Source of the DNA: Nocardioidaceae bacterium
GTDB taxonomy: Bacteria; Actinomycetota; Actinomycetes; Propionibacteriales; Nocardioidaceae
Length of the DNA stretch: 64,000 bases
Reading direction: 5' to 3'
Assembly: GCA_017744365.1 (NCBI GenBank)
Contig: JAGIBL010000008.1
Span: 1 to 64,000, forward strand
The notes beneath the pieces are model-generated. The model ran no database searches. It had not been told where the DNA came from and saw only the letters and a program-made list of their open reading frames with translations. Both the position numbers and the translations under genes were made by a program. Shown here piece after piece: positions 33,645-41,574 of this stretch; positions within the stretch are counted from its first letter, which is position 1, and each line of letters opens with the position of its first letter.

Positions 33645-34514
33645 TCACGGGCAGGGGTCGAGGGTCGGCTTGTCGGGGGTCTTCGATCCCGACTTGCCGA
33701 GCGTGGCGTCGAAGGCGTCGGCCCAGGTGCCGTCGTCGAACGACTTCGTCAGGGCGGCGTTGATGAAGTCGCACATCCCCGCGGCGTCCTTCTTGTAGCC
33801 GATGCCGTACCGCTCCTCGGAGAACGGCTCGCCGACCACCTCGAGCTTGTCGGGGTTCTTGGAGGCGTAGCCGAGCAGGATCGCGCCGTCGGTGGTCACC
33901 GCGTCGACGGTCTTGTTCTCCAGCTGGTCGACGCACTCCGAGTACGTCGAGAACGGCACCGGGCTCGCGCCGTACTCGTCCTCGACGCGCTGCAGCGAGG
34001 TCGATCCCTCCACCGAGCACACCTTGACGTTCTTGAGGTCGTCGGGGCCCTTGATCTTGTCGGCGTCGTCCTTGCGCACCAGCAGCTGCTGGCCGGTGAC
34101 GTAGTACGGACCGGCCTGGCCGACGACCTTGCGGCGCTCGTCGGTGATCGAGTACGAGGCGATCACCAGGTCGACGGTGCCGTTCTGCAGGAACGACTCA
34201 CGGTTGTCCGAGACCGTCTCGATCCACTGGATGTCGCTCTCCTTGATGCCGAGGTTCGCGGCGAGGATCTTGCCGATCTCGTCGTCGAAGCCGACGGGCG
34301 TGTCCGAGCCGGGCTCCTTGGCGCTCACGCCGGGCTGGTCGAACTTCACACCGATCTTGATCTTGCCCTTGTCGGACAGGGCCTTCGCGGCGCCGGTCAG
34401 GTTGTCGGCCGCCTTGACCTTGACGTCCGGGCCGCTGTCGTCGCTGCCGCACGCGGTCAGCCCGACCGCCAGCAGGCCGGCGGCGAGCACCGCACCGAGG
34501 GTTCTCCTACGCAT
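33645..34514 (-). CDS. gluB: Glutamate-binding lipoprotein GluB
   Basis: A 289-residue lipoprotein. The signal peptide ends in the lipobox LTAC with Cys22. The type-3 binding-protein fold includes IKIGVKFDQPGVS, VGFDDEIGKILAANLGI, RESFLQNGTVDLVIASYSITDERR and the late YGIGYKKD. It delivers glutamate or a related acidic amino acid to GluCD, by analogy with Corynebacterium gluABCD, which has the same gene order. AAAGGAAGAG precedes the ATG. Confidence 0.9.
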   Translation of the reverse strand: MRRRTLGAVLAAGLLAVGLTACGSDDSGPDVKVKAADNLTGAAKALSDKGKIKIGVKFDQPGVSAKEPGSDTPVGFDDEIGKILAANLGIKESDIQWIETVSDNRESFLQNGTVDLVIASYSITDERRKVVGQAGPYYVTGQQLLVRKDDADKIKGPDDLKNVKVCSVEGSTSLQRVEDEYGASPVPFSTYSECVDQLENKTVDAVTTDGAILLGYASKNPDKLEVVGEPFSEERYGIGYKKDAAGMCDFINAALTKSFDDGTWADAFDATLGKSGSKTPDKPTLDPCP

Positions 34515-34567
34515 CGTTCTCTTCCTTTCCCGAGGGTTCACAGAGCCGGCGCCGGACAGCGCGTCTC

Positions 34568-35314
34568 TCAGTGCTGGAGCACCTTGCCGAGGAAGTCCTT
34601 GGCCCGGTCGGTGCTGGGGTTGGTGAAGAACTGCTCGGGCGCGGCCTCCTCGACGATCGCCCCGTCGGCCATGAACACGACGCGGTCGGCCGCCGTCCGG
34701 GCGAAGCCCATCTCGTGGGTGACCACCACCATGGTCATGCCCTGCTTGGCGAGCCCGACCATCACGTCGAGCACCTCTTTGATCATCTCCGGGTCGAGTG
34801 CCGAGGTGGGCTCGTCGAAGAGCATCACCTCGGGGTCCATCGCCAGGGCGCGGGCGATCGCCACGCGCTGCTGCTGACCTCCGGAGAGCTGGGCCGGGTA
34901 CTTCTCGGCGTGCCCGGCGACGCCGACCCGGTCGAGCAGCTCGCGCGCCTTCTTCTCGGCGGCGGCCTTGTCGAGCCCGCGGACCTTGATCGGCCCGAGG
35001 GTCACGTTCTCGAGCACGGTCTTGTGCGCGAACAGGTTGAAGCTCTGGAAGACCATGCCGACATCGGCACGCAGCGCGGCCAGTGCCTTGCCCTCCGCGG
35101 GCAGCGGACGGCCGTCGAGCGTGATGGTGCCCTCGTTGATGGTCTCGAGCCGGTTGATGGTCCGGCACAGCGTGGACTTGCCCGAGCCGGAGGGGCCGAT
35201 GACCACCACGACCTCGCCGCGTGCGATCGACAGGTTGATGTCCTTCAAGGCCTGCGTCTGCCCGTACCACTTGTTCACGTGGTCGAGCACGACGAGCCCG
35301 AGCTGCTCCGTCAT
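34568..35314 (-). CDS. gluA: Glutamate ABC transporter ATP-binding protein GluA
   Basis: A 248-residue ATPase, first gene of the gluABCD operon. Walker [10 protein letters not shown] at 40-48, Q-loop [12 protein letters not shown], signature LSGGQQQR, Walker [13 protein letters not shown], and H-loop [11 protein letters not shown]. It is of the polar-amino-acid (HisP/GlnQ) type. AGGAACGAGG precedes the ATG. A 53-base gap separates it from gluB. Confidence 0.94.
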   Translation of the reverse strand: MTEQLGLVVLDHVNKWYGQTQALKDINLSIARGEVVVVIGPSGSGKSTLCRTINRLETINEGTITLDGRPLPAEGKALAALRADVGMVFQSFNLFAHKTVLENVTLGPIKVRGLDKAAAEKKARELLDRVGVAGHAEKYPAQLSGGQQQRVAIARALAMDPEVMLFDEPTSALDPEMIKEVLDVMVGLAKQGMTMVVVTHEMGFARTAADRVVFMADGAIVEEAAPEQFFTNPSTDRAKDFLGKVLQH

Positions 35315-35456
35315 GCCTCGTTCCTACCGGGTCCGGAGGTACCCGCGCCAGTGCCCGGCGTTCCCCGGCGTGTGCTTTTCGCATCTCGGTTTGGTCACGC
35401 TCCGATTGGGCACTGGATCTGCCGTACGACGACGGCTCGATCTCGAGGAGGGCGAC

Positions 35457-35873
35457 ATGGGCACCCCGTCCCTGGTCCAGCGGACGATCCACGCGGCCAC
35501 CCACCCGGTGTCGTCGGCGGCGTACGTCGTCGGCGTGGTCCGGGGGACCGCCGCCGCGTTGCTGCGCGCTGCCGCCGGCAGTGGCGGACCGGCTGCCGCG
35601 GAGTGGAGACCGACGCCGGAACCGCTGCCCGACGAGGCGGTCGAGACCCCCGAGAGCGAGATCGTCCGCGACCTGGCCGCCGCCCCCGACCCGGTCGCGG
35701 AGGACCTGGCCGACCGGTACGACGACGAGCCGGGTCTGGACGCCACCGCCGAGGGTGTCATCGAGGCGCTGCGCCAGGGTGACCACGGTCCGCCGGTCGA
35801 CGAGGGCGAGCTCAAGGCGATCATCAGCGAGAGCGAAACCCTGCGCCGGGCCGCGGACGTCGACAAAGGCTGA
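35457..35873 (+). CDS. Hypothetical acidic protein
   Basis: A 138-residue protein. ATG 35457 has GAGGAGGG 6 bases upstream. The N-terminal third is a weakly hydrophobic helix-rich segment ([25 protein letters not shown]). The rest is rich in Asp/Glu/Pro and probably disordered or helical. I recognise no family. It lies between divergent gluA and miaB and reads in the miaB direction, ending 58 bases before it. Confidence 0.65.
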   Translation: MGTPSLVQRTIHAATHPVSSAAYVVGVVRGTAAALLRAAAGSGGPAAAEWRPTPEPLPDEAVETPESEIVRDLAAAPDPVAEDLADRYDDEPGLDATAEGVIEALRQGDHGPPVDEGELKAIISESETLRRAADVDKG

Positions 35874-35916
35874 GCCGGGACGGACGGCCGATGCGGTCGT
35901 GCGGTGCGCCGCGCCG

Positions 35917-35922
35917 TACCCT
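35917..35922 (+). promoter_or_regulatory. Leaderless-type -10 element of miaB
   Basis: TACCCT ends 9 bases before the ATG at 35932; hflX has the same hexamer and spacing. Confidence 0.45.
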
Positions 35923-35931
35923 GGACCGGTC

Positions 35932-37413
35932 ATGAGCACAGCCCGCACCTACGAAGTCCGCACCCACGGGTGCCAGATGAACGTCCACGACTCCGAGCGC
36001 CTCTCCGGGCTGCTGGAGGACGCGGGCTACGTCGCCGTCGCCGATGGTGATCAGGCCGACGTCGTCGTGTTCAACACCTGCGCCGTGCGCGAGAACGCCG
36101 ACAACAAGCTGTACGGCAACCTCGGCCACCTCGCGCCGGTGAAGGCCAAGCGCCCGGGCATGCAGATCGCGGTCGGCGGCTGCCTGGCCCAGAAGGACCG
36201 CAGCACCATCACCGAGAAGGCGCCCTGGGTCGACGTTGTCTTCGGCACCCACAACATCGGCTCGCTGCCGGTGCTGCTGGAGCGGGCCCGCGTCGCCGAG
36301 GAGGCGCAGGTCGAGATCCTCGAGTCGCTCGAGGTCTTCCCCTCGACGCTGCCGACCAAGCGCGAGTCCGCGTACGCCGCGTGGGTCTCGATCAGCGTCG
36401 GGTGCAACAACACCTGCACGTTCTGCATCGTGCCGAGCCTGCGCGGCAAGGAGAAGGACCGCCGGCCGGGCGAGATCCTCGCCGAGATCGAGGCGCTGGT
36501 GGCCGAGGGCGTCTCCGAGGTGACCCTGCTCGGCCAGAACGTGAACACCTACGGCGTCGAGTTCGGCGACAAGCTCGCCTTCGGCAAGCTGCTGCGCGCG
36601 TGCGGCGACATCGAGGGACTGGAGCGGGTCCGGTTCACCTCGCCGCACCCGTCCTCGTTCACCGACGACGTCATCGCCGCGATGGCTGAGACGCCCAACG
36701 TGATGCCGCAGCTGCACATGCCGCTGCAGTCCGGCTCGGACAAGGTGCTGCGCGACATGCGCCGCTCCTACCGGGCCGAGCGCTACCTGGGCATCATCGA
36801 CCGGGTCCGTACGGCGATGCCGGATGCCGCGATCACCACCGACATCATCGTCGGCTTCCCGGGCGAGACCGAGGAGGACTTCGAGGCCACCCTCGAGGTG
36901 GTCCGGCGCTCGCGCTTCTCGACCGCCTTCACCTTCCAGTACTCCAAGCGCCCCGGCACGCCGGCCGCCGAGCTGCCCGACCAGGTCGACCGGGCCGTGG
37001 TCCAGGAGCGGTACGAGCGCCTGGTCGCGCTGGTCCAGGAGATCGCCTGGGAGGAGAACCGGGCCTTCGAGGGCCAGGTCGTCGAGGTCATGGTGGCCGA
37101 GGGCGAGGGCCGCAAGGACGCCGCCACCCACCGGCTCTCCGGCCGCGCCCGCGACAACCGCCTGGTGCACTTCACCCCGGTCGACGAGTCCGGCGCCACG
37201 GTCGAGGTCCGGCCCGGCGACGTCGCCGAGGTCCGGGTGACCTACGGCTCGCCGACGTACCTGGTCGCCGACGGCGCGGTCGTCTCGATCCGCCGTACCC
37301 GCTCGGGCGACGCCTGGGAGAACCGCACCGCGCCGAGGCCCGCGGGTGTCGGCCTCGGCATGCCGACCGTCGGCGTCCCGGCGCCGCTGCCGGACGCGCC
37401 GGCCTGCGGATGA
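35932..37413 (+). CDS. miaB: tRNA-2-methylthio-N6-dimethylallyladenosine synthase MiaB
   Basis: A 493-residue radical-SAM methylthiotransferase that adds the 2-methylthio group to i6A37 of tRNAs made by MiaA. The N-terminal UPF0004 domain holds its [4Fe-4S] cysteines (Cys14 in [21 protein letters not shown]). The radical-SAM motif is CNNTCTFC at about 158-165, and the C-terminal TRAM domain starts at about 375. A 40-residue Pro/Gly-rich tail is extra. The stop overlaps the next ATG by 4 bases. miaA lies 2.4 kb downstream. Confidence 0.97.
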   Translation: MSTARTYEVRTHGCQMNVHDSERLSGLLEDAGYVAVADGDQADVVVFNTCAVRENADNKLYGNLGHLAPVKAKRPGMQIAVGGCLAQKDRSTITEKAPWVDVVFGTHNIGSLPVLLERARVAEEAQVEILESLEVFPSTLPTKRESAYAAWVSISVGCNNTCTFCIVPSLRGKEKDRRPGEILAEIEALVAEGVSEVTLLGQNVNTYGVEFGDKLAFGKLLRACGDIEGLERVRFTSPHPSSFTDDVIAAMAETPNVMPQLHMPLQSGSDKVLRDMRRSYRAERYLGIIDRVRTAMPDAAITTDIIVGFPGETEEDFEATLEVVRRSRFSTAFTFQYSKRPGTPAAELPDQVDRAVVQERYERLVALVQEIAWEENRAFEGQVVEVMVAEGEGRKDAATHRLSGRARDNRLVHFTPVDESGATVEVRPGDVAEVRVTYGSPTYLVADGAVVSIRRTRSGDAWENRTAPRPAGVGLGMPTVGVPAPLPDAPACG

Positions 37414-37859
37414 CGGTTGCCCGGCTCGTCTCCGGCGGCCAGACCGGCGTCGACCGCGCGGCCCTGGAGGTCGGCCGCGAGCGAGGCATCCCGATCGGGG
37501 GCTGGTGCCCGGCCGGCGGCCTGGCCGAGGACCTGACCGAGCCGCCCGGCGTCCTGCGGCTCTTCCCGGAGCTGACCCCGACCGAGTCGGCCGATCCGCG
37601 GGAGCGGACCGAGCGCAACGTCCGGGACACCGACGCGACGCTGATCCTGCTGCCGCCGTCGGTGGTCTCGCCGGGCACCCTGCTCACCATCGACCTGGCC
37701 CGCAGGCTCGGGAAGCGGCACCTGGTCGCGGACCCGGCCCACCACGGCCTGGTCCGGAGCTGGCTTCCCCCGGGCCTGCTCAACGTCGCCGGGCCACGGG
37801 AGAGCGAGGCGCCCGGGATCCACGACGCCGTGGCCGTCCTGCTGCGCGCGATCCTCTAG
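37410..37859 (+). CDS. YpsA/molybdenum-carrier-like SLOG-fold protein
   Basis: A 149-residue protein starting [17 protein letters not shown], the glycine-rich nucleotide loop of the SLOG superfamily as found in the putative molybdenum cofactor carrier family (PF12694). [13 protein letters not shown] and [15 protein letters not shown] follow as in that family. Coupled to miaB by ATGA. The actual ligand and reaction are unknown. The stop shares CTAG with the convergent AraC gene. Confidence 0.82.
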   Translation: MTVARLVSGGQTGVDRAALEVGRERGIPIGGWCPAGGLAEDLTEPPGVLRLFPELTPTESADPRERTERNVRDTDATLILLPPSVVSPGTLLTIDLARRLGKRHLVADPAHHGLVRSWLPPGLLNVAGPRESEAPGIHDAVAVLLRAIL

Positions 37860-38857
37860 CGGCTGCGCCACACGCTCGGCGCGACGTCGTGCTTGCGCTT
37901 GAACGCCCGGCTGAACGCTTCTTCCGACTCGTACCCGACCCGGCGCGCGATCACCGCGACCCCGAGGTCGGTGGAGGCGAGCAGGTCCTGGGCGACGTGC
38001 ATCCGCCAGGTGGTCAGGTAGCGGATCGGCGGCATCCCGAGCACCGCCCGGAACCGCTCGTCGAGCAGGGAGGCGGAGACGTTGCCGGCCTCGGCCAGCG
38101 TCCGCACCGTCCACTTCGTCTCGGGCGCGCGGTGGATCAGCGCCATCGCCGGCGCCACCACCGGGTCGTGCAGCGCGCGCACGAAGCCGCGCTGCGCCGC
38201 CGGTGCACTGGCCAGGTGCAGCTTGAGCACCTCGACGAACAGCAGCCGCACCAGCTGGGACGGGCTCTCCAGCCGGGTGGTGCCGACCAGGGCGGTCTGC
38301 TGCAGCGCGAGCTCGGCGCTGGCGCGGACCCACTGCGCGGCCGGTCCCTCGGGATGCACCACGAACACCGGCGGCAGCGCCCGCATCTCCGGGTCGAAGA
38401 GCGGGTCCTCGCAGGTGATGTAGCCGCAGACCACGTGGGTCAGCGCGCCGCCCGCCCCGTGCTCGATGAACGGAGGCTGCTCCCAGGGCGGGGGCGGGAC
38501 CAGGCCGCCGACCTCGACGACCACGGCGTCCTCGGTGCCGCCCATCTGGTGCAGGTCGCCGTACGGGAGCACGATCACGTCGCCCGCCTCGGCCCAGTGC
38601 CGCTCGCCGTCCACCTCGATCCAGCAGCGGCCGCCGGCAACGACGTGGAAGGGCACGATCCGGCGTGCCTGCGGTGCCAGCATCGCGCCCAGGTCCTCGG
38701 TCGGCACCGACCGGAACGCCCAGCCCTCGGTGTAGTGGGCGTGCAGGAAGATCGCACCCCCGATCTGCAAGCGGTCCAGGGCGGTCCCGAGAGCGTCCGT
38801 GGGGTTCTGGTCAGGTACGGCGGGTGCGCGGTCATGGTCTTCGAGAGACCGGGCCAC
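37856..38857 (-). CDS. AraC-family transcriptional regulator with cupin sensor domain
   Basis: A 333-residue regulator. The N-terminal cupin-type domain (about 20-210) includes FHVVAGGRCWIEVDG and GDVIVLPYGDLHQM. The C-terminal double helix-turn-helix (about 235-330) includes WTVRTLAEAGNVSASLLDERF and GVAVIARRVGYESEEAFSRAFKR. GTG 38857 is chosen because CAGACT (38870-38865) ends 7 bases upstream, the leaderless pattern; a TTG at 38878 has no ribosome-binding site. It is divergent from the DUF4242 gene, its most likely target. Confidence 0.87.
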   Translation of the reverse strand: MARSLEDHDRAPAVPDQNPTDALGTALDRLQIGGAIFLHAHYTEGWAFRSVPTEDLGAMLAPQARRIVPFHVVAGGRCWIEVDGERHWAEAGDVIVLPYGDLHQMGGTEDAVVVEVGGLVPPPPWEQPPFIEHGAGGALTHVVCGYITCEDPLFDPEMRALPPVFVVHPEGPAAQWVRASAELALQQTALVGTTRLESPSQLVRLLFVEVLKLHLASAPAAQRGFVRALHDPVVAPAMALIHRAPETKWTVRTLAEAGNVSASLLDERFRAVLGMPPIRYLTTWRMHVAQDLLASTDLGVAVIARRVGYESEEAFSRAFKRKHDVAPSVWRSR

Positions 38858-38864
38858 GAGGCTG

Positions 38865-38870
38865 AGTCTG
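38865..38870 (-). promoter_or_regulatory. Leaderless-type -10 element of the AraC gene
   Basis: On the minus strand CAGACT ends 7 bases before the GTG at 38857. Confidence 0.45.
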
Positions 38871-38901
38871 ACAGACAAGCACTCACTGGAGGAACGTGAA
38901 C

Positions 38902-39156
38902 ATGCCTCTCTTCATGGACGTACACGAGACCATGCCCGAGGGCGCGACCGCGGCCGACGTGGCCGGCGCGCACGCCGAGGACGTCAAGATCCAGGGCCAG
39001 TACGGCGTCGAGTACAAGAGCTACTGGGTCGACGAGAACGCCGGCAAGATCTTCTGCCTGGTCGAGGCGCCCGACGCCGAGACCGCCGCCCGGGTGCACC
39101 GCGAGGCGCACGGACTGGTGGCGGACAAGATCTTCGAGGTGACCGAGGGGCACTGA
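38902..39156 (+). CDS. DUF4242 protein
   Basis: An 84-residue protein (MPLFMDVHETMPEG, then DVAGAHAEDVKIQGQYGVEYKSYWVDENAGKIFCL). It fits DUF4242, a ferredoxin-like fold family with one Streptomyces member described as nickel-binding. His9 and the VHREAHG histidines could bind metal. TGGAGGAA lies 7 bases before ATG 38902; the GTG at 38896 is too close to that site. Divergent from the AraC regulator. Confidence 0.82.
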   Translation: MPLFMDVHETMPEGATAADVAGAHAEDVKIQGQYGVEYKSYWVDENAGKIFCLVEAPDAETAARVHREAHGLVADKIFEVTEGH

Positions 39157-39177
39157 CGCCGCGCTCCCTCGCGGCGG

Positions 39178-39402
39178 CTAGTCCGTCGGCTCGGCGCTGG
39201 GGTCGTCGGTGTCGGCCTCGGAGTCCGGCTGCTCGGGCTCCTGGACCTCGTCGGGAACCTCGTCGGCCATCTGGGCCGAGAGAGGCTCGTCCGGGGGAAC
39301 CGGCGGGAACGGGACCTCGACATCGGGAGCGTCCACCCCTCCGGCGGCGTTGCCCGGGTCGGGGTCCTCGTCGAGCGTGGGTTCGGGGATCTTCTCGGTC
39401 AT
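39178..39402 (-). CDS. Small acidic disordered protein
   Basis: A 74-residue protein almost wholly of Asp, Glu and Pro with no hydrophobic core (EKIPEPTLDEDPDPG at the start, EVQEPEQPDSEADTDDP near the end). Probably disordered. There is no clear ribosome-binding site, and coding is supported mainly by ATG, length and strand agreement with its neighbour. Confidence 0.45.
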   Translation of the reverse strand: MTEKIPEPTLDEDPDPGNAAGGVDAPDVEVPFPPVPPDEPLSAQMADEVPDEVQEPEQPDSEADTDDPSAEPTD

Positions 39403-39411
39403 GACAGCGAA

Positions 39412-39455
39412 GTGCCCGGTCCGGGCGTCCGCAAACGCGGACCCGGACCGGGCAC
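39412..39455 (-). terminator. Strong hairpin after the antitoxin-like gene
   Basis: A 21-base and a 19-base arm pair over 19 bp with one 2-base bulge and an AAAC loop. It starts 10 bases after the stop of the gene at 39465-39668, so it probably terminates that transcript. Confidence 0.75.
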
Positions 39456-39464
39456 GGGCGTGGG

Positions 39465-39668
39465 TCAGGAGATGTCGTCGTCCTGGCCGTCGAGGCCGTC
39501 GAGCGCGTCCTTGGCCTTGTCGACACCGGCGTCGATCTTGTCGCCGTACTTGCCGCCGGTCTTGTCGTCGATGAGGTCGGCCGCCTTGTCCAGGCCGTCA
39601 CCGATCTTCTCGCCCTGGCTGTCGACCGCGTCGCCCAGCTTCTCCTTGGCGTCGTCGAGGAATCCCAT
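39465..39668 (-). CDS. MT0933-like antitoxin family protein
   Basis: A 67-residue, very charged helical protein (MGFLDDAKEKLGDAVDSQG, then KTGGKYGDKIDAGVDKAKDALD), matching the MT0933/Rv0909-like antitoxin family. AAGGA lies 10 bases before the ATG. In M. tuberculosis the family pairs with the Rv0910 toxin; no toxin gene is next to it here. It may be an orphan or have a stress-protein-like role. Confidence 0.78.
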   Translation of the reverse strand: MGFLDDAKEKLGDAVDSQGEKIGDGLDKAADLIDDKTGGKYGDKIDAGVDKAKDALDGLDGQDDDIS

Positions 39669-39811
39669 CGCACTGTCCTTCTGGTCGGTGCCCCGAGGCT
39701 GCCCCCGAGTCCCCGGGATCTCCGAGGTGTGCCCAGCATGCATCCCCGGGACCGGCAGGTATAGACCAGTGCGCCCGAACGGGCCGTGAATTTCGCGCCC
39801 TCCGCCCTTGG

Positions 39812-39817
39812 CAGACT
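39812..39817 (+). promoter_or_regulatory. Leaderless-type -10 element of miaA
   Basis: CAGACT ends 7 bases before the ATG at 39825. Confidence 0.5.
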
Positions 39818-39824
39818 GGCCCGC

Positions 39825-40760
39825 ATGTCCGCGCTGCCGATCGTTGCCGTGGTCGGCGCCACCGCGGCCGGCAAGTCCGACCTCGCCCTCGATCTCGCCG
39901 AGAACCTGGGTGGCGAGGTCGTCAACACCGACGCGATGCAGGTCTACCGCGGCATGGAGATCGGCACCGCCAAGCTCCCGTACGACGAGCGCCGCGGTGT
40001 GCCGCACCATCTGCTCGACCTGTACGACGTCACGGAGCCGGCAGGAGTCGCGGAGTTCCAGGGCTGGGCCCGCGACGTCATCGCGGACTGCCGCGCCCGT
40101 GGCGTCGTGCCGGTGCTGGTCGGCGGCTCCGCGCTGTACACCCGCGCGATCCTGGACGTCTTCGAGTTCCCCGGCACCGACCCGCAGCTGCGGGCCCGGT
40201 TCGACGCCGAGCTCGCCGAGGTCGGGCCCGAGGAGCTGCACCGACGCCTCGCCGCGGTGGACCCGGCCGCGGCGGCCGCGATCATCCCGAGCAACGGCCG
40301 CCGGATCGTGCGGGCGCTCGAGGTGGTCACCATGACCGGCCGGCCGTTCACCGCGAACCTGCCCGCGCCGGTGTACGCCGACCCGGCGACCGTGCAGATC
40401 GGCGTCGACATCGACCGCGACACCCTCGACGCTCGGATCGCCGCGCGGGTCGACCGGATGTGGGCAGACGGCTTCGTCGACGAGGTCCGCCGGCTGGCCG
40501 ACCACGGGCTGCGCGAGGGCCTGACCGCGAACCGCGCGCTCGGCTACCGCCAGGTCCTCGCCTTCCTCGACGGCGAGCTCACCGAGGAGCAGGCGCGCGA
40601 GCAGACCGTCTCCGGCACCCGCCGGTTCGCCCGTCGCCAGGACAGCTGGTTCCGCAAGGACCCGCGCGTCCGCTGGGTCCCGTACGACGACCCCGGCCGC
40701 GTCGAGAAGGCGCTCGCGATCGTCGCCCAGGTCGAGTCTCAGGCCGCTTCGGAGGACTGA
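39825..40760 (+). CDS. miaA: tRNA dimethylallyltransferase MiaA
   Basis: A 311-residue enzyme that prenylates A37 of tRNAs reading UNN codons; its product is the substrate of MiaB. P-loop GATAAGKS at 11-18, NTDAMQVYRGMEIGTAK, the VLVGGSALYTRAILD segment, and the late TRRFARRQDSWFRKDPRVRW tRNA-contact motif. Full length for the family. Its last 22 bases overlap the convergent small zinc-ribbon gene. Confidence 0.97.
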   Translation: MSALPIVAVVGATAAGKSDLALDLAENLGGEVVNTDAMQVYRGMEIGTAKLPYDERRGVPHHLLDLYDVTEPAGVAEFQGWARDVIADCRARGVVPVLVGGSALYTRAILDVFEFPGTDPQLRARFDAELAEVGPEELHRRLAAVDPAAAAAIIPSNGRRIVRALEVVTMTGRPFTANLPAPVYADPATVQIGVDIDRDTLDARIAARVDRMWADGFVDEVRRLADHGLREGLTANRALGYRQVLAFLDGELTEEQAREQTVSGTRRFARRQDSWFRKDPRVRWVPYDDPGRVEKALAIVAQVESQAASED

Positions 40761-40900
40761 ACCGGCACCACGACCACCGCGGCGTCGCAGACCGTGCACG
40801 CCCAGTCGTGCTCGCCCTCATCCACCGGCACGAAGACCGTCGCCGTCCCGCAGTCGCCGCAGTACCGGGACTCGCCCCGCAGCATCAGCACCACGTCCAT
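40739..40900 (-). CDS. Small zinc-ribbon protein
   Basis: A 53-residue protein with two CxxC knuckles (CGDCGTATVF and CTVCDAAV) separated by about 20 residues, the pattern of a zinc ribbon, and a C-terminal Val-rich strand. ATG 40900 starts it; GTCGGG upstream is a weak ribosome-binding site, and longer starts up to 40939 exist. Its end overlaps miaA by 22 bases. Function unknown. Confidence 0.6.
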   Translation of the reverse strand: MDVVLMLRGESRYCGDCGTATVFVPVDEGEHDWACTVCDAAVVVVPVQSSEAA

Positions 40901-40949
40901 GTCCCGACCATGGCACGACGGTCCGACAGAACCGCGCAAGACACGGTCC

Positions 40950-40971
40950 TGTCGGTGGCCTCTGGCAGCGT
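40950..40971 (+). promoter_or_regulatory. Candidate PafBC-type promoter of the DHFR-like gene
   Basis: TGTCGGTG (40950-40957), an 8-base spacer, CAGCGT (40966-40971), then 6 bases to the ATG at 40978. It has the same core and spacing as the recA proximal promoter. Confidence 0.5.
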
Positions 40972-40977
40972 GGCCGC

Positions 40978-41499
40978 ATGGTCACCCAGTACTACACCGG
41001 TTCCAGCATCGACGGCTTCATCGCCGACCCCGAGCACTCGCTGTCCTGGCTCGTCACCCGGGACATCGACCCCGACGGCCCGCAGGCCTACGACGCGTTC
41101 ATCGCCGAGGTCGGCGCGATGTGCATGGGCGCGAACACCTACCAGTGGCTCCTCGACAACGCGCCCGACGACTGGTCCTACCAGGTGCCGTGCTGGGTGG
41201 TGACGCACCGGACGTTCCCGGAGAGCGAGCACGACATCCGGTTCACCAGCATGGGCGTGCCCGAGCTGCACGCGGCGATGAGCGAGGCTGCCGGCGGCAG
41301 GAACCTGTGGATCATCGGCGGCGGCGACCTGGTCGGCCAGTTCCACGACCACGGCCTGCTCGACGAGGTCTGGGTCCAGTACGCGCCGGTGACCCTGGGC
41401 GGCGGCGCCCCGCTGCTGCCGCGGCGGATCGAGCTCGAGCTGGTGGAGACCGATCGCAACCGCGACTTCGTCTGCGCCCGCTACCGCGTGGCTCGCTGA
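40978..41499 (+). CDS. RibD C-terminal / dihydrofolate-reductase-like protein
   Basis: A 173-residue protein of the RibD_C/DHFR-fold family. It opens TQYYTGSSIDGFIADPEHSLSWL and contains GAMCMGANTYQWLL, then RNLWIIGGGDLVGQFHDHGLLDEVWV and LGGGAPLLP, the NADPH-binding pattern of the family. Probably an NADPH-dependent reductase, substrate unknown. It lies alone between miaA and the gamma-glutamyltransferase gene. Confidence 0.85.
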   Translation: MVTQYYTGSSIDGFIADPEHSLSWLVTRDIDPDGPQAYDAFIAEVGAMCMGANTYQWLLDNAPDDWSYQVPCWVVTHRTFPESEHDIRFTSMGVPELHAAMSEAAGGRNLWIIGGGDLVGQFHDHGLLDEVWVQYAPVTLGGGAPLLPRRIELELVETDRNRDFVCARYRVAR

Positions 41500-41574
41500 C
41501 GTTGCATCAAGTCGCGCCGAGACGGGTATGACCGTGGAGACGCAGAAGCAAGGTGCCTCATCTCGGGAGGGCTC

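Noticed and set aside
35315-35456. Regulatory RNA or riboswitch upstream of gluA
   Set aside because: No extended conserved-looking stem structure seen; only a possible divergent promoter region.
37410-37859. Proven molybdenum cofactor carrier
   Set aside because: The SLOG-type fold is supported by the [12 protein letters not shown] motif, but no molybdenum cofactor genes are nearby; named as like the family only.
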